From NCBI GenBank assembly GCA_964017235.1, contig OZ024940.1:28762573-28826572 (forward strand): a stretch of DNA of 64,000 bases. Reading direction: 5' to 3'. The notes beneath the pieces were generated by a model. It ran no database searches, was not told the DNA's origin, and worked only from the letters and a program-made list of their open reading frames with translations. Position numbers and translations under genes: made by a program. Position 1 is the first letter of the stretch. Every line of letters starts with the position of its first letter. Source of the stretch: Sabellastarte sp. h YS-2021 (Eukaryota > Annelida > Polychaeta > Sabellida > Sabellidae). Positions 44,074 through 56,984 of the stretch are shown piece by piece.

Positions 44074-44432
44074 TCCTTGATTTTTTCAGCAAATGCTGGA
44101 AGATTTGAAATCGCCTGTATTCTTCTATATTTGCCGAGATCATAGCACCCTCTCCAGTGTGTGACCTGGCCATAAGTTTTGTAATTCATCTCCGTGTAAA
44201 TCATGATCAAACAACCATCAAATAATGCTGGCCTCTTGAATGGTGTTATACCTTCTTTCCCCTGTCAATTGGAAGTTTAAAATTACTTCATCTAATAGGG
44301 GTGTCAAACTGGAGCGGACCCTAATTGAATCAAGGGTTGCTTAGGCGAGTCATTGATCTGGGCTAAAAAAGTGCAGGAATTTGAAAGGTTGGTTTCACTT
44401 CCAAGACAGGACGTTGTGCATCCCCGGCTTGT

Positions 44433-44666
44433 TTAGATTTATTTGTTGTTTTACGCGCATTCAACAGCCAGGGTCATATTGCGACGGGTAGTTTACGGGT
44501 GGATTAACCAGTGCATACTAGTTTGTCAAGATTCTCCACTGTAAACCACCGGGCATCAGCAAGTATCCACCAACTTTCCAACATGAAGCGCCAAGCCCGA
44601 GATTCGAACCGATGGCCTCAGAGGTTGGAGGCGAGCACTCTAACCGCTACACCACCGAGCCCCCTT
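44433..44666 (-). repeat. SINE family B, full length
   Basis: Same family as 14838-15072. Target duplication catccccggcttgt at 44419-44432 and 44667-44680. Confidence 0.9.
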
Positions 44667-45019
44667 CATCCCCGGCTTGTCTGGAGCAACCTCCCAACAC
44701 TTGGGTTAGGCTGCCTCATATAAGAGCAAGCTTGTGATGACAAGCTGTAGAGGTGCTATGGGTACAAATATAACGCATGTGACCTGTCAATGTTAATATA
44801 GAAAACTGTATTGGTGAAAAAAAAATTCACTCAACAAATACCATTTTCAGAAATGGTTTTCTCTGGTTTCATTTTATTTTCTGGGCCTTGTGTCTCTGTG
44901 TTTTTTGTGCAAGTATGTAATTTTTTTGGGGGGGAAAGGTGTAATTGTTGTTTGGGATTTTTGAGCATGTACCTAGTTAATTGTTTTAATGGCTGTCCCA
45001 ATTTGTACAAGACAGTTTG

Positions 45020-46400
45020 AAGCACCTCTGTCTTGCTGGTAATCTGGCTGCTGCTGCTGCCTCTTCTTTGTTTGCTGTGGATGTGCAGACATGATTGGAC
45101 ATGGTGTGTTGATCTGCTTATGTACTAAATCTGCAGTCTATATGGTGCAGAAGATGCCTTACAGGCTTAATATGGTATGCATTAATTGCCTCACCTCCCT
45201 GTAGGTTGTGACTGATGGTGGGTTGAAGTACTGATTGGGGAGAGCTGATATGTAGCTTCACTGTTATGCTCCCCCTTGCTTCATCATCCAGAACATAGTA
45301 CTATGGTGGGGCTGTGCTTATCCAGGCCTTTCTCTGCTGCCTCTGTGGCTGTTGCCGGACACTGTTGATTTGTTTATTTGGGGTTTTACGTCGCTTTCAA
45401 CACTGTACAGGTCATATCACGACGGGTAGTTGGAAGGGCAGAGGAAACCAGTACATATAGTTCGCTAGGGTTCTGTACTGTAAACTGCCGACCAACGGCA
45501 AGCAACTACCAGCTTTCCCACTTACGGCCATGATGGGGATCGAACCCCGGCCACACCGGACACTGTTGAGCTGTGATTGCTGTTATGTTGCTGGCTGTTA
45601 CAAGTTCTCTGGGATGCTGAGCACATATTCCGCGGTCTGCACTGGCTGTTGCTGTGCTTGTGGTTCTGGCTAGAATTCAGCTTGCCTTGTTGTTCTGAGT
45701 GTAGCAGATGGGCTTTTCAACCATTACTCTGAACTTCTGCTTCAATGAGCTGCCTTCATCTCCATCAGAGAATTCATAATAACAGTTCTCAGTTTGTAAG
45801 CTTCTGTTTCTCGTGCCTTCAGTGATAGGTGCAGAACCCAAGTGTGCTAACTAAACTTCTGACATTCTTAGCTTCTGAAGTCACGCCCTGTGGGGCTGCT
45901 GCAGATGTAGATGCCTGGGCACTGTGAAATGCTAAGGACTTCTTCTTCCCTTTCTCTCAGATATGTGTCTTCAAAAACCCAAAGCTATCATTCACCTATC
46001 TCATCGACTCTCAGTCCTGGGTGCATAGTCAGACTTGATCTTTATGGTCTTCCCATAGTTTGTTCTCTCTGATTCAAACCAAGTTCTGCAGATACGTGGG
46101 TTAGTATTCCAGTTCCTGCAAGTGGTGCCAAAGGCCAGCCTTCAGGGTTTTTTTTTGTAAACTCCCACAAAGTCGACTAAGGTATCTTCCTGTTTGTCTG
46201 ACAGTAAAATGGTTTGCATCATTCCCTTCTTATGTTCGAACATATGGATGGTGAGTTCAGTGATGACATTGGGTCATCAACTTCCCTCTCACTGTCTGAT
46301 ATGGTCCTATCAAAAACATTCAGTCGCTCATGTTCAGGACAGTTAGTTCTGTATTGCTCTTAAGCCTTGCTTCGAAAATCTGTGTGCTGTGCAAGTTGGT
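45020..46400. other. Unexplained, relatively GC-rich stretch
   Basis: Apart from the SINE at 45369-45555, this stretch has a base composition unlike its AT-rich surroundings and a CTG-rich start. It has no long frame and no domain I recognise. The minus strand holds short decayed-looking coding pieces (for example around 46400-46370, a CFRPTCTAHRF-type run). It is possibly an old gene or element remnant. Confidence 0.35.
45369..45555 (-). repeat. SINE family A, head-truncated
   Basis: Target duplication ccggacactgttga at 45355-45368 and 45556-45569 brackets an element that lacks the A-box half of the head. Truncation therefore happened at insertion. Confidence 0.88.
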
Positions 46401-46999
46401 CGGAAACAAGTCTCAAAATCAGTCATGAAGTACATGTATTTTTTTCAAACCAGGAAGTTGAAAAAACAAGTCAGGGTTATAACTGACAAGCCGGGTCATG
46501 TTTCCAACTTTGGAGGGTGGGGCTTGAGTCGGTTTGAGTCAGATTCCAGGTTGCTGAAATATCAAACATGTTTGAAATTTAAGCAACCTAATCCAACCCT
46601 AACTGACTCAGTAACAGGCCCTGAGAGCTGAAACTGAACACCATTATTATCTCGGTGGAAGATCCCAATAAGGTCAAATCATAGAGGTTGGAATTGCATT
46701 CTATCATCAATACTAGTTCCATTGCTGTTATTGACCGACCATCTTAAAATTGTACAAGTCAGGGTCCTACTTTGACCAAAATGACGAAATGAAGTGGCTA
46801 CATGCTTGTCATATCAGCAATCTGTCCGACTGTATTGCTATCATACAGATATTGTATAAGCTTAGGGTTAGCACTCCTGTGGATTATTTTCAAGTTTAGC
46901 TTTCTTTAGGAATGGCTCCTGAGCCCCCTGTCAGCCATGTATAAAACCAAATGTATAAGCTACCTATAATTAGTCCAAAGAAATCAAATGCTCTCATTA

Positions 47000-49300
47000 A
47001 CAGGAAAGGGAAGTATTTGAATGTATTCATGTGTTTGTACATTCAGGAAAGCATTGTAGATTAATAAAGTTTCCACACAAGCAATCTCTAATTTGTGACA
47101 GTGATTGCATATATTATCAAATGGCTACAAACGCATCCGTGTCTCAAGGGAAATTTATGAGAGTCTTGGGCACGTGCGTTCTCCTTGCTAGTGTTGCAAG
47201 TGCTCCCCATGACTTTAAGTGTCTTGCATGTTTTCTTACAGACTACGTTCATATTTTATAACAATATTTGCAGCACACTTACATGTGTATAGACGTAAGA
47301 TGGGATGTACAAGAAGCTTAATCAATCTGGGATTCATGACACTAATTTCTCCTCTCCTAAATTATAAAGTATTTCCAAGCAGACAAATTTGATTTGCCAA
47401 AGCGATTTCCAATAGTTTTTCTTGTGCAACCGAAACAAATGACCTGTATACTAAGTTTTGTCTAAATTTGATCAGTAGACTCAATGTTTCTGTTAAAGTC
47501 ATGCAAAAACCTCATTTGAAAATACAAATTCCTAAATCCTGCCCTTACTCCATAGATCATAAATCGTGAACATTGAAACATGCACTTAGTCTTTTAGTGT
47601 CGTCACGTTAAATCACCTCCATATTTGATCAATTCACTGAAGCATAAAGAGACCTGTCGCTGGTAACTTGATCAATGTATACAAGCCACATACTTATTAG
47701 GAAATTATTAGGAAATGCAAATAAAAGTACTGTTTACAATAACTGGGTACATAATTTCAGCTTCACAATTTAAGAACTGATTTTATATACAGTGCATTAA
47801 ATTGAAATAATTATGCAGAAATAACTAGATAGAAAATATCCATTTTATGTATAAGGATAGTATTTCAATCAATGCAAATGTACCTTTATTGTATTAAAGG
47901 TTACATTTCCAAGCTCTGACAAGCATATGCAAGTACCTACACAAAGTGGAGGGAGAGTATTTTGGCGTGATTTATTGTAAAAATCTATGCCATACTTTTT
48001 ATTTATCTTTAAGTCTAGTAACACTTAAAACCAAACATTGTCATTTTATCCAAACTTGTGGTTGGGTGTTATTTTTACAGGGTGGTTTTCAGACTAACAA
48101 TTGACATTGAAGGAACTATATTTTATATCTTTCTGATACAACCTGGTAACAAGGCAGTGATATGGTTATTGCAACATAGTATAGAGGTCCTCAGTGGCCT
48201 AGTGGTTAGCAAGTTTGGCATCTAATCATAGGCTGTCACCTCTGTGGGTTCGAGTCCCACAAGTGGCAATTCTGAGGACCTGTCCCAATATGACCCTGGC
48301 TGTTGAACGGGACGTAAAACCCCAACTTTGACCTTTGCAACATAGTATAGGTACTTTTCTTGGTTACACAGACACAAGTGATCTTTTCTCTGTTACAAAA
48401 CACAATTGAGGATTTCAAAAGTGAATATTTGTTACCAAAGAGTGCAGCATATTGATATATAAAACAGTGAGTATTTCCTCAGATAAATCTAGTACTGCTA
48501 ACCACTTCACATAAAACAGTATATTGTTTCAGTTTACTTAAATCAAGACACCTTACTTTGCATGTCAGATTAATGGACAAGTTTTCAAAACAACAATTAA
48601 CAATAAAGGAATTGTATTCAGTCTCTTCCTAATATGACCTCTTAACAAGGCAGTGATATGACTGGTGCTACGTGCTCTAAGTAGGCCGGCTGTTCTTGGG
48701 TGACATAAACACAACAGATATTTTCTCTGTGTACATAACAGGATTTTAAAATCAAGTATCTCTTGCAAACCAGTGCGATGCATGTATAAACTAGTGAATA
48801 GTATCTAAAGCTAACACTGATTCTATTTCTGTAATTTAAATCAATAGCTTTGATACAGGAAAACAATCTTCAATACCTAATTTTGTTCAAATATATTGAT
48901 TTATTTTCCTTTAAATGCACTGATACCAAATGCTACTCAAAATAGTTATCTAGCTATTGATCAGTTAGCAATAAAGCTATAACAACCAAAAGCAATACAA
49001 AGCAAGTGATTGACCCAATAATCTTGTATAGCAATTTTGGTAAAGCTAGCTAAAATACTTTTCCTTAAAATGAGCAGAAACCAAGTGTGACAGAAAAGTG
49101 CTAGATATTTATTCAAAATAGCAAATTAGCTATTAATAACATAGCTATGGAGCTAGGACATCCCCAAAGCTATACTATGCAATATATGGACCCTATAATC
49201 CTTCATACCAAATTTGGTTAAAATATCTCCTGTACTTTCATTTAGGTGAGCAGAAAACTGACCCCATAATCCTGCATACCAAATTTGGTAAAAATAGCTA
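47000..49300 (+). repeat. TRIM-gene 5' flank, duplicated block (copy 1)
   Basis: Aligns in order with 55140-56940 and, inverted, with 1000-3200. It contains two diverged units of an internal ~400-bp repeat (48080-48480 and 48560-48800) with the core CCTGGTAACAAGGCAGTGAT. Likely promoter and leader of the gene at 49449. The short frame at 47031-47261 lies in this block and has no support. Confidence 0.7.
48185..48334 (+). repeat. SINE family C, full length
   Basis: tRNA-like head with A box TGGCCTAGTGG and B box GGTTCGAGTCC, then a short body and the shared tail ATATGACCCTGGCTGTTGAA followed by CGGGACGTAAAACCCC. A 16-bp target duplication, ttgcaacatagtatag, at 48169-48184 and 48335-48350. Confidence 0.92.
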
Positions 49301-49448
49301 AAATACATTTCCTTAAAATGAGCGGGAACAAAGTGTGACAGCGGACAGCGGACGCCGGAAAAGAGCAAAAGTAATATGTCTACCCCCAGCAGGGTAGACT
49401 TAATTACAAGAGCCAAAATTATGATTAAAATTTGTATTTTTGCAGACA

Positions 49449-50480
49449 ATGGCCACTTCAGCAGTCAACCCCCTTGAAGAGCACATCAGCTGCAGTGTGT
49501 GTCTAGAGGTGTACACTAACCCGCACATCTTGAGGTGTCTTCACACTTTCTGCTACCAGTGTATCCAGGGTGTCAAGCAGGGAAAGAGAGTCCAGTGTCC
49601 TGAATGTAGGTGGTATACCAACTTCAGAGAGGTGAAGAAAGACTTCAAAATGGAGAGTCTTATTGCTATTAACAGAAACACATCACAAAAGAATGATAAA
49701 CCTCAAGAAACTGTGTGTGATCTTTGTGAGGATCCCACAAAGCCTGTACAATCCTTTTGTACAAAATGTGAGGACCGTTTATGTGCCAATTGTTCCAAGG
49801 CTCACAGAAAGAGCAAAGCTACCAAAGATCATAAACTAGAAACATCTGATGACTTGGTGAAATCCAAAAAACAAGAGATGTATAAATATATTCAAACCCT
49901 CACGGATGAAGAGAGAGAAATGGACAGTAAATGTACCAGCAACAGGGAACTGATAAACAACATCAAGCAAGCAGAGGTGAGACAAATAGTTGAAGTCAAT
50001 CGACTGAGACAGAGTATTATTGATGATGTAAATAGACACCATGACAGTTTATTGTCAGAAATCCAGTCAATCAACCAAAATACAATTAAAAGTCTGGAAC
50101 AGCAGGGACAGCTGCTCACAGAGGCAAGACAGCAGCTGGCAGACAAGAAACAGGTCTTAGCAGATGTTTCACAAGCCATGGATATTGCTCTGCTGACAGA
50201 CATGCTAAAACACTTGAACAGCAATTTCAAGGAAGAACTCTCAGCAATCCATTCCAGACTATCAAGAGTTGACAAGAGTGTTGAATCTTCAGTTCAAGTG
50301 GTTAAAGGCAATAAGTGGAACTCTGGCACATCCACCAGGATAGAGATGACTGGGACAGTGGCCATAGGTGGGAGTAAGGAAAGACATCGCACACCGAGTC
50401 CTAGAAGAGGTCCATCATATGAAGGGGCTACTGCAGCAGCAATATTTAGTCCTAGCATAGGCCTCTCATTTGACATGATG
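49449..50480 (+). CDS. TRIM-like copy A, coding exon 1
   Basis: Starts MATSAVNPLEEHISCSVCLE, and carries the RING, B-box and coiled coil plus a Ser/Arg/Pro-rich linker (about 310-325) before GFDMM-type sequence at the donor ATG|GTAAGA. Confidence 0.92.
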
Positions 50481-52020
50481 GTAAGAAATATTGTAGCAAG
50501 GTGAACTGCTTATGCTTCATTGTAATTTGAGATTTCAAAAAGGGAAATATCTTCCCCACAAAGGGGAACTCAATGCGCTAGTTTTACAAATATATTTATC
50601 ATAAGGATAGTCGAGGGGTAGTCAAAGTGTGATCTGGAGACTTAGTGGGGAAACTGGAGCTGAACAGGTGAGTTTTCAGGTGTTCCCTGGAGGATATGAC
50701 AGAGGGACTGTTTCTTTTTTCCAAGGGGAAAGAGTTCCAAAGAACAGGAACATAGCGACTGAAAGAATTAGAAAAGTGTTCATTTGATTTGTGAACTCTA
50801 CGATCAAAGGTGGGCATCTGAAGGAACTTAAGTTCAGAGCTGCTGTGTGTTGTGTTTCTGGAGGTGTAGGGGTGAATTAATTCACTTAGATAAGCTGGTT
50901 GACACTTGTTTAGAATTTTGTATGTTATGAAGCCTTTTTAAATTATACCTTCACCTGACTGGTAGCCAATGGATTTTCTTTTTCATTTCCACTTTCCTTA
51001 ACTGGTGTTTACTAAAAGATATCTTCTAGTTTATAAACCTTCTGTTATCTGGACATGATACGCCTGTCTCAACAAAGTCAGATTACAGAAGTTACACTGT
51101 TTTAATCTTATGTGTGAAAATAATAAAAATGGAAAAAAGACATATTGCACCATGTGAAATGTTGAAAACATGTTCAATTGTAAACCATTCCTCACTAATT
51201 GAATGAATTTCATCTTTTGTACTTTCAGAAGAGAAAAGAAATCCATCCAAGATACAGAAAAGTGAAAAGTGTCGAGATAGAATTTGATCCACATAAACTA
51301 TGTGTGTTTAGAGATGAGCTGTGGGTGGGGGATAGGTACAAGGGTGTGTTTGTTTTCAACACAGATTTACAACAAATAAAACACATAACAAATAAGCATT
51401 TAAAATATGTCATTAGTGTCCTTAGAACAGACACAGATGTCATTATGTGTGACAAGAAAACAGGTCTCCATGTTCTGAACCAGCGAGGTGATTACCTCAA
51501 ACATGTCTGTTCTGGTCAGTTTAGTGATGCTAGTGTCACCAATAACATTCTTTTGGGTTTAGAATATGCAAAACAACAAATCCATGTGTTCAGTAAATCT
51601 CAGAACGGCTGGGTAAAAGACAGAGAGTTGAATCTGTCAGGGTACAGTAATGGTTGTAATGCAGATACACTCTGTACAACCAGCACTTGTATCTATATAA
51701 GCTGTTGTAACACCCGCTGTGTACGTGTTTACTCCCTGACTGGTCAGTTTCTTTATGAAACGGGGAAGTATGATCTGGGCAAAGGGTTAAAGGCAAGTAG
51801 GTTCTTCCATCCTGTACTCAGTGATGTGGACAGTGGAGGGAAGTTACTACTCTGTGATTTTAATAACTACAGGTTACAGGTGTTTCACCCCCACACTAGA
51901 CAGTGGGCTGAAATCCAAGGACTGGAGGGGTTAGGGTTGCCTTTGTGTGCTGGCGTGGGGCACACACACCTCTGGGTGGGGACTTTTGGAAAGAAATTAC
52001 TGAAATTTGAAGCACAGTAA
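49449..52020 (+). CDS. TRIM-like RING / B-box / coiled-coil / beta-propeller protein (copy A)
   Basis: Two coding exons: 49449-50480 (344 codons, donor GTAAGA) and 51229-52020 (acceptor TACTTTCAG), joined in phase 0 to 607 aa. The C3HC4 RING uses C15, C18, C30, H32, C35, C38, C50 and C53, so it is probably an E3 ubiquitin ligase. A B-box-like zinc site follows (C90, C93, C104, C107, C112, C115, H119, H128), then a coiled coil at about 140-280. Exon 2 encodes an NHL-like propeller (blade motif GGKLLLCDFNNYRLQVF), a likely substrate- or RNA-binding platform. A TTTTTGCAG acceptor directly before ATG 49449 implies an untranslated leader exon upstream. Such TRIM/NHL proteins are expanded in molluscs and often linked to innate immunity; the specific role here is inference. 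Intact. Confidence 0.92.
50540..50985 (-). mobile_element. LINE 3' end in the TRIM-like intron
   Basis: Same family as 4775-5095. The minus strand encodes NSFSRYVPVLWNSFPLEKRN at the reverse-transcriptase C-terminus and then a 3' region containing AATATCTTCCCCACAAAGGG. It fills most of the 748-bp intron and is absent from the paralogue. Confidence 0.65.
51229..52020 (+). CDS. TRIM-like copy A, coding exon 2
   Basis: Starts KRKEIHPRYRKVKSVEIEF and ends LKFEAQ and TAA. 263 aa of repeated WVG/CDxxTGLHVL/LCD blade-like segments, consistent with a six-bladed NHL-type propeller. Confidence 0.92.
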   Translation, partial: KRKEIHPRYRKVKSVEIEFDPHKLCVFRDELWVGDRYKGVFVFNTDLQQIKHITNKHLKYVISVLRTDTDVIMCDKKTGLHVLNQRGDYLKHVCSGQFSDASVTNNILLGLEYAKQQIHVFSKSQNGWVKDRELNLSGYSNGCNADTLCTTSTCIYISCCNTRCVRVYSLTGQFLYETGKYDLGKGLKASRFFHPVLSDVDSGGKLLLCDFNNYRLQVFHPHTRQWAEIQGLEGLGLPLCAGVGHTHLWVGTFGKKLLKFEAQ

Positions 52021-53040
52021 CAAAGTCTAAAAAAGTATATATTACTAGTGTTACAAGTCGTCCATTACTCGGCCATCTTTCTGGCCAAAACTCCATTATT
52101 TCAGTTACTGTGTTACTGTTAACAGCCTGATACAATACACAATTACACATAGTGATTAAACTCTATGACTTGATAGTCTCTTTTACGAATGACTTTAATT
52201 TTGTATCATGCACCATGCATGTTTGTAAATATAATTTATTTCATTTCTCTTTCCAATTTTTTTCTCATGCTTTCAACTGTATTTATAATTTTACCAATTT
52301 CAGAAGTTCAGGACACACCCGAGACCCCCTTTCACAAGAGATCATTTAATGTCTAATTTAAAGTTTTTATAGCAATATTATTTACTATCAGTATACTTAC
52401 AGTAGAATATAACAAGATTAAGCCAGTCCTCTGTAACTCACCAGTTTTATGTAAGTTGTTTATGTCCTTATTCCAGTTACAGTGTCTCGTTGTGCACAGT
52501 GTTAAAGTATTTATTTTGAGTTATAATTTAATTATTTATTCTGTAGGTCGAAGACTTTAATTTGTGATTTGGAAGTTAAGTTTGTCAACATCTACACAAT
52601 TTACAGTACACTCTGTCCTTTACTTTTGTTGTTCTGAGATTTCAGCAGCTACAGATGTAATCTATGTGAAGGTTTATTAAGTTGCATTTCCATTTAAGTA
52701 GAAGTAAATATAAAGTGAAAACAGAGTATTAGTCAAAATATCCCAGTTAACTAGATATCCTGGTTAGCTGGAAGTCTGGAAGCTGTATTCTATTTTTCTT
52801 AATAAGAAAAATATTACAGGAAAAATTTCAGTGTAAAATGGTAGCATTATCTCTATTAAAAGGAGACTTGGTGGTTGAGAATTCGTAGCCTGTCTTCTCA
52901 CAATGATATCTGACTATTCTGTAAATACATAAATTTCACTGAATTATACTTTTTAAATAATATTTTCCATGTTATTTATTTTCAATATTCACTGAACTTG
53001 AATATTTTTCAAGAAATTTCTAAATAGTATTTTGGGTTTC

Positions 53041-53046
53041 AATAAA
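53041..53046 (+). terminator. Poly(A) signal of TRIM-like copy A
   Basis: AATAAA about 1 kb after the stop. A matching AATAAA occurs in the aligned position after copy B (59332-59337), inside a conserved TTTCTAA...AATAAAG context. Confidence 0.6.
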
Positions 53047-53444
53047 GTAAGTTGTAAGTCTGTGTTATGAATGAACATCAGCCATACTCTGAACACACAT
53101 TTGAGTGAGGTTATTTTATACACATGATGGAGTATAAACAAATGTGATAAAATACTTAAGTATTTGTTTCTACTTAATTCCACATAACCGACTTTCAATT
53201 AACAGGGTTTGAATGATTCACTTAGTTTCAGTCCTACTGGACACTGAAAACAGATCACTGATGCTCAAAACAAATTAGGGCGCTGTTGTTAGATCTATTG
53301 CATGTATCATGGCTAAAACTGTGGGATTTACATACCGCTAAAAGTGTGCTAATTGTTATGACTTAATGTGCATTTTTTTTATAGAAAAGTGCAACCATAG
53401 AAGTTTTCTACTAAAGCTGTACAAAGTTCAAAGCTGGGACTTTA

Positions 53445-53490
53445 CATCCTGTTCAACAGCCACGGTCCATATTGGGACAGTCAGACAGGA
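53445..53490 (-). repeat. SINE tail fragment
   Basis: CCTGTTCAACAGCCACGGTC then CATATTGGGACAG is the reverse complement of the shared SINE B/C tail. Confidence 0.5.
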
Positions 53491-53604
53491 TTTTAAAATA
53501 GACAAAAAAACTCAAAAGACAGAGGTTATTATGCATACAATGTTTGCTGAAGAGAACATATATTTTCATTCTTCTCATATATTCTTAACATGGCAATTTT
53601 GTGA

Positions 53605-54298
53605 CCATTAAACCTGGCGGTGTCCCATATCAAAGTGGCAGTCCTAGCTGCAAATGCCTTGGTTAGTAGCCGCCTGGACTACTGTAACTCTCTTTTTAGG
53701 AGTTTGTCATGTTTCAATCTTCACAAATTGCAAAGTATTCAGAATACCCTTGCTCGTATTGTTACAAATCATAGAAGGTATGCTCATGTTACGCTCATTC
53801 TGAAACAACTCCACTGGCTGCCCGTGAAGTATAGATGTATGTTCAAAACTGCAACTCTAGTATATAAATTTCTACATAGTGGCTCCCCTTCCTACTTTCA
53901 ACCTTACTTGTCTCCCAGTAGTAGTTCCTATAGTACCAGGCGTAGTCACCCAGATTGTCAATATCTTACTGTTCCTCCTTTCTGCCCATCAGTCTTTAAG
54001 TCTGTCAAACATTTTGATCACAGCTTTGCCTTTGATGCTCCTAGAATCTGGAATGAACTCCCTCATGATGTGCGCAGTGCAACATCAGTTGCCTCCTTCA
54101 GAAAGAAGTTTAAGACTTATCTGTATGCAAAAGCCTATCCGCCATAGCCTCCCTTGTCACCCTGTGTCTCCTTGGTACGACCTTGCTATATCCCCGGATT
54201 AATGTTAATTGCCCTTGCTTTATGTTCTGTTGCGCCTTAGAGTCCATCTGTGATGGAGATTAAGCGCTATAAAAGTCCACATTAGATTAGATTAGATC
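53605..54298 (+). mobile_element. CR1/L2-type LINE 3' end, 5'-truncated
   Basis: An open frame (53620-54147) encodes the typical LINE C-terminus: LVSSRLDYCNSLF, LQSIQNTLARIVT, LKQLHWLPVKYR, RIWNELPHDVRSA. A 3' UTR with GCGCTATAAAAG ends in (TTAGA)n at 54280-54298, the repeat tail expected of this clade. The open frame suggests a recent insertion. It lies between the two TRIM-like copies. Confidence 0.85.
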
Positions 54299-55139
54299 AG
54301 GAAATTTAACCATCCACCAGCTGCTTATTGTTCAGTGACATAGGATATATCCTTTATAAAACCACAAGCCAGACCTTTCAAAGAAAAAATGGATTTGAAC
54401 AGAGCAGCTATGTTTGAAGTTACTAATATTGGTAAAATATAAATGCTTGTATTTACTGTGTATTTCATGTTTTCAGAATGTTTTTCAGTTGTAAAACCGT
54501 AATAAATTTGAATAAATCAAAGTCGTTTTCTTTATTTTTGTAAAAACTTCCAGCCTAAACTCTGAAATAATTTATTTCATTAAAATTATTCTGGGATGTC
54601 AGTTCACACAAGATTTTACTGAAGTTACAAACATGAGAATCTTTTGGCTGGAAAATGCCAACTTTAACCTTCTTATGGGATGTTGACCTAAATAAGTTCA
54701 AATATGAGAAGAAAAAATAAAACATTCTATTATATAGCAGTTAAAATAAAGTTTGAGCCACTTCTACATAACCAGGAGTCTTAAATAACAGGGCTGACTT
54801 CAATAAAACAAACTGTACACCTCATATTGATGCCTGCACAGATTTGCTAGTTTTATACACACTGGAATTTTGTCATACTTGAAAAGACTTTTCTAAGGGC
54901 CCTGACCATTATTTCTATTTAAAAGGGAATTATATTTAGTAGTTTTACTAAGATGGGCAAAACTGTATATTTTGGCTTTGTGTAGCCTTTCAGACTGCAT
55001 AAAAAGGTTTGAATCTTACTACTGGACATTATATCTTCATGTAAGGCATTTTTACACTATTTTAAGACAGTAATGTAACCACGTAAAGAGTCCAAGAACA
55101 ACTATTTCTGTCAATGATTTATAAAACATAACATGTAAC

Positions 55140-56980
55140 TTCTACATACACAGCTCACAGAGATCAAATGTTTTCATTAGAAGGAAAAGAAACTGTTTGC
55201 AAACCCAGACGAACATTGTGCCTTCATAATGTTCGTTTCCATACAAGCAATTAACTTCCAACTTTTGACAGCGATTGTATATATTGTAAACTGTCTAAAT
55301 TGTCTCCACACAAAATGTGATTTATGATAATGATTGAATGTACTGTGTTTTCTGTCTAAATGTCTGCTTCCACACAATCAACCTGTAATATACAACAGTG
55401 ACAATATAAATTGTCAACTGTCTGAATGTCAATTAACTTGTGATTAACCTGTGATAAATGACACCTTTTCTCCTCTCCTAAGTTACAAACTATTTCCCTG
55501 TGTGCAAATTTCATTTGCAAAGGCGACTCATAAAGATGTTTTCTTCTGAGATTGATATTTGATGAATAGACTCAATATATTGACTGATACGAGATATGCT
55601 TTCTATTCCTGTAAAAGTCATGCAGAAATGTCATGAGAAAATGCAAATTTACAAATGTCACAGATCATAAATCCTGAACCTTGAAACATACATTTAGTCT
55701 TTTAGTGGTGTCAGGTTAAATAGTCTCCATATTTAGTAGTTATTGAAGCATAAAAAGAGACGTCTTTGGTAACTTGAGCAATGTAAACAAGTCACATACT
55801 TATCCTTAGTAAGAAATACAAACAAAAGTAGAGTTTACAACAACATGGCACATAATTTCAGCTTCACAATTTAAGAACTCAATTTATATAAAGTGCAGTA
55901 AATTGTAATTAAATATTCTGAGAAACCACGATAAATGATGATAGAATTTCAATCAATATTAAACATATTAATTGTTAAAGGTTTAGTAGGAATCCATTTA
56001 GTTTTACTGATCATTTTAGAGAAAAATGCTTTATGGCCCGATTTGTAATTTGGGCATATATTAAAATAGTTACATCTTCAAGCTCTGACAAACATGTACA
56101 GGTAGCTAGACATAATGGAGGGAGAATATTATGTCATGATTGATATCGAAAATCTACACGGTAGTTTCTATTTATCTTTAAGTCTTGTAACGCTTCAAAC
56201 CAAATATCTTGTCATATTAAACAAATACGACAACACACTTTAGCTTGGTAAACAAACAACTGACAACAAGGGGACTATATTTTACCTCTTCCTAATACAA
56301 CCTGGTAACAAGGCAGTTGCTACATAGTGTAAGTAGGTCGCCTCTTTTTAATTACACAAATACTGTAGATCTCTCTTTCTGAGGTAAACCATAAATTAGG
56401 TTTTTATTATGAAACATCCCTTGCTAAAAGTGTGGCATTTTGATATATAGTGAATATTATCAGGCGATAGAACTGATTATGTTAGTGGGAATTTAAATTT
56501 TTACAGGTTGGAAACAAGAGAGTAATAGTTATTCAGATAATTCTATACATTTAATTTAAATTCTCATATAATTAGTCATTAATATTAGCTTATTAGTATA
56601 ACAATTAGTTTTTAATAAGGATTTTCCCCAAACAAGTCTTAATGCTTGCTGTTTAACAGTCAAAATCCCATTTTGCATGGGTATGTAGCCCTGTTTTGTG
56701 GAATTTCTGGCTACATGAAAATATGTTCTGTTCTTTATAGCTTGTGCAATGTCATTGTGTGGGATTATTCCAGACAATATTGGTCAAGTATATGTGATTG
56801 CAATCGATAACTGAATAATTTTGGAAGACTGAATCCAATTTCATAGCAGACAAAAATAGGGCTTAATCCTTTTATAAATTCCAAAATCGTGACTTAATAG
56901 AAAGAATAAAGTCTTGGGTTGACTTAAAACCTTTAAATAAAGACAATTTTACACAATACTATCAATTACATATTTTTTCA
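55140..56980 (+). repeat. TRIM-gene 5' flank, duplicated block (copy 2)
   Basis: Aligns with 47000-49300 (for example AGCTCTGACAAACATG and TTTATCTTTAAGTCTTGTAA). It has one unit of the internal ~400-bp repeat, around 56270-56460. It ends at the TTTTTTCAG acceptor before copy B. Confidence 0.7.
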
Positions 56981-56984
56981 GACA

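Noticed and set aside
47031-47261. Small plus-strand protein with a hydrophobic run
   Set aside because: Lies in the duplicated non-coding flank and the frame is not kept in the other two copies.
48185-48334. A functional tRNA gene
   Set aside because: A and B boxes are present but there is no cloverleaf with an acceptor stem; it continues into a SINE body with a 16-bp target duplication.
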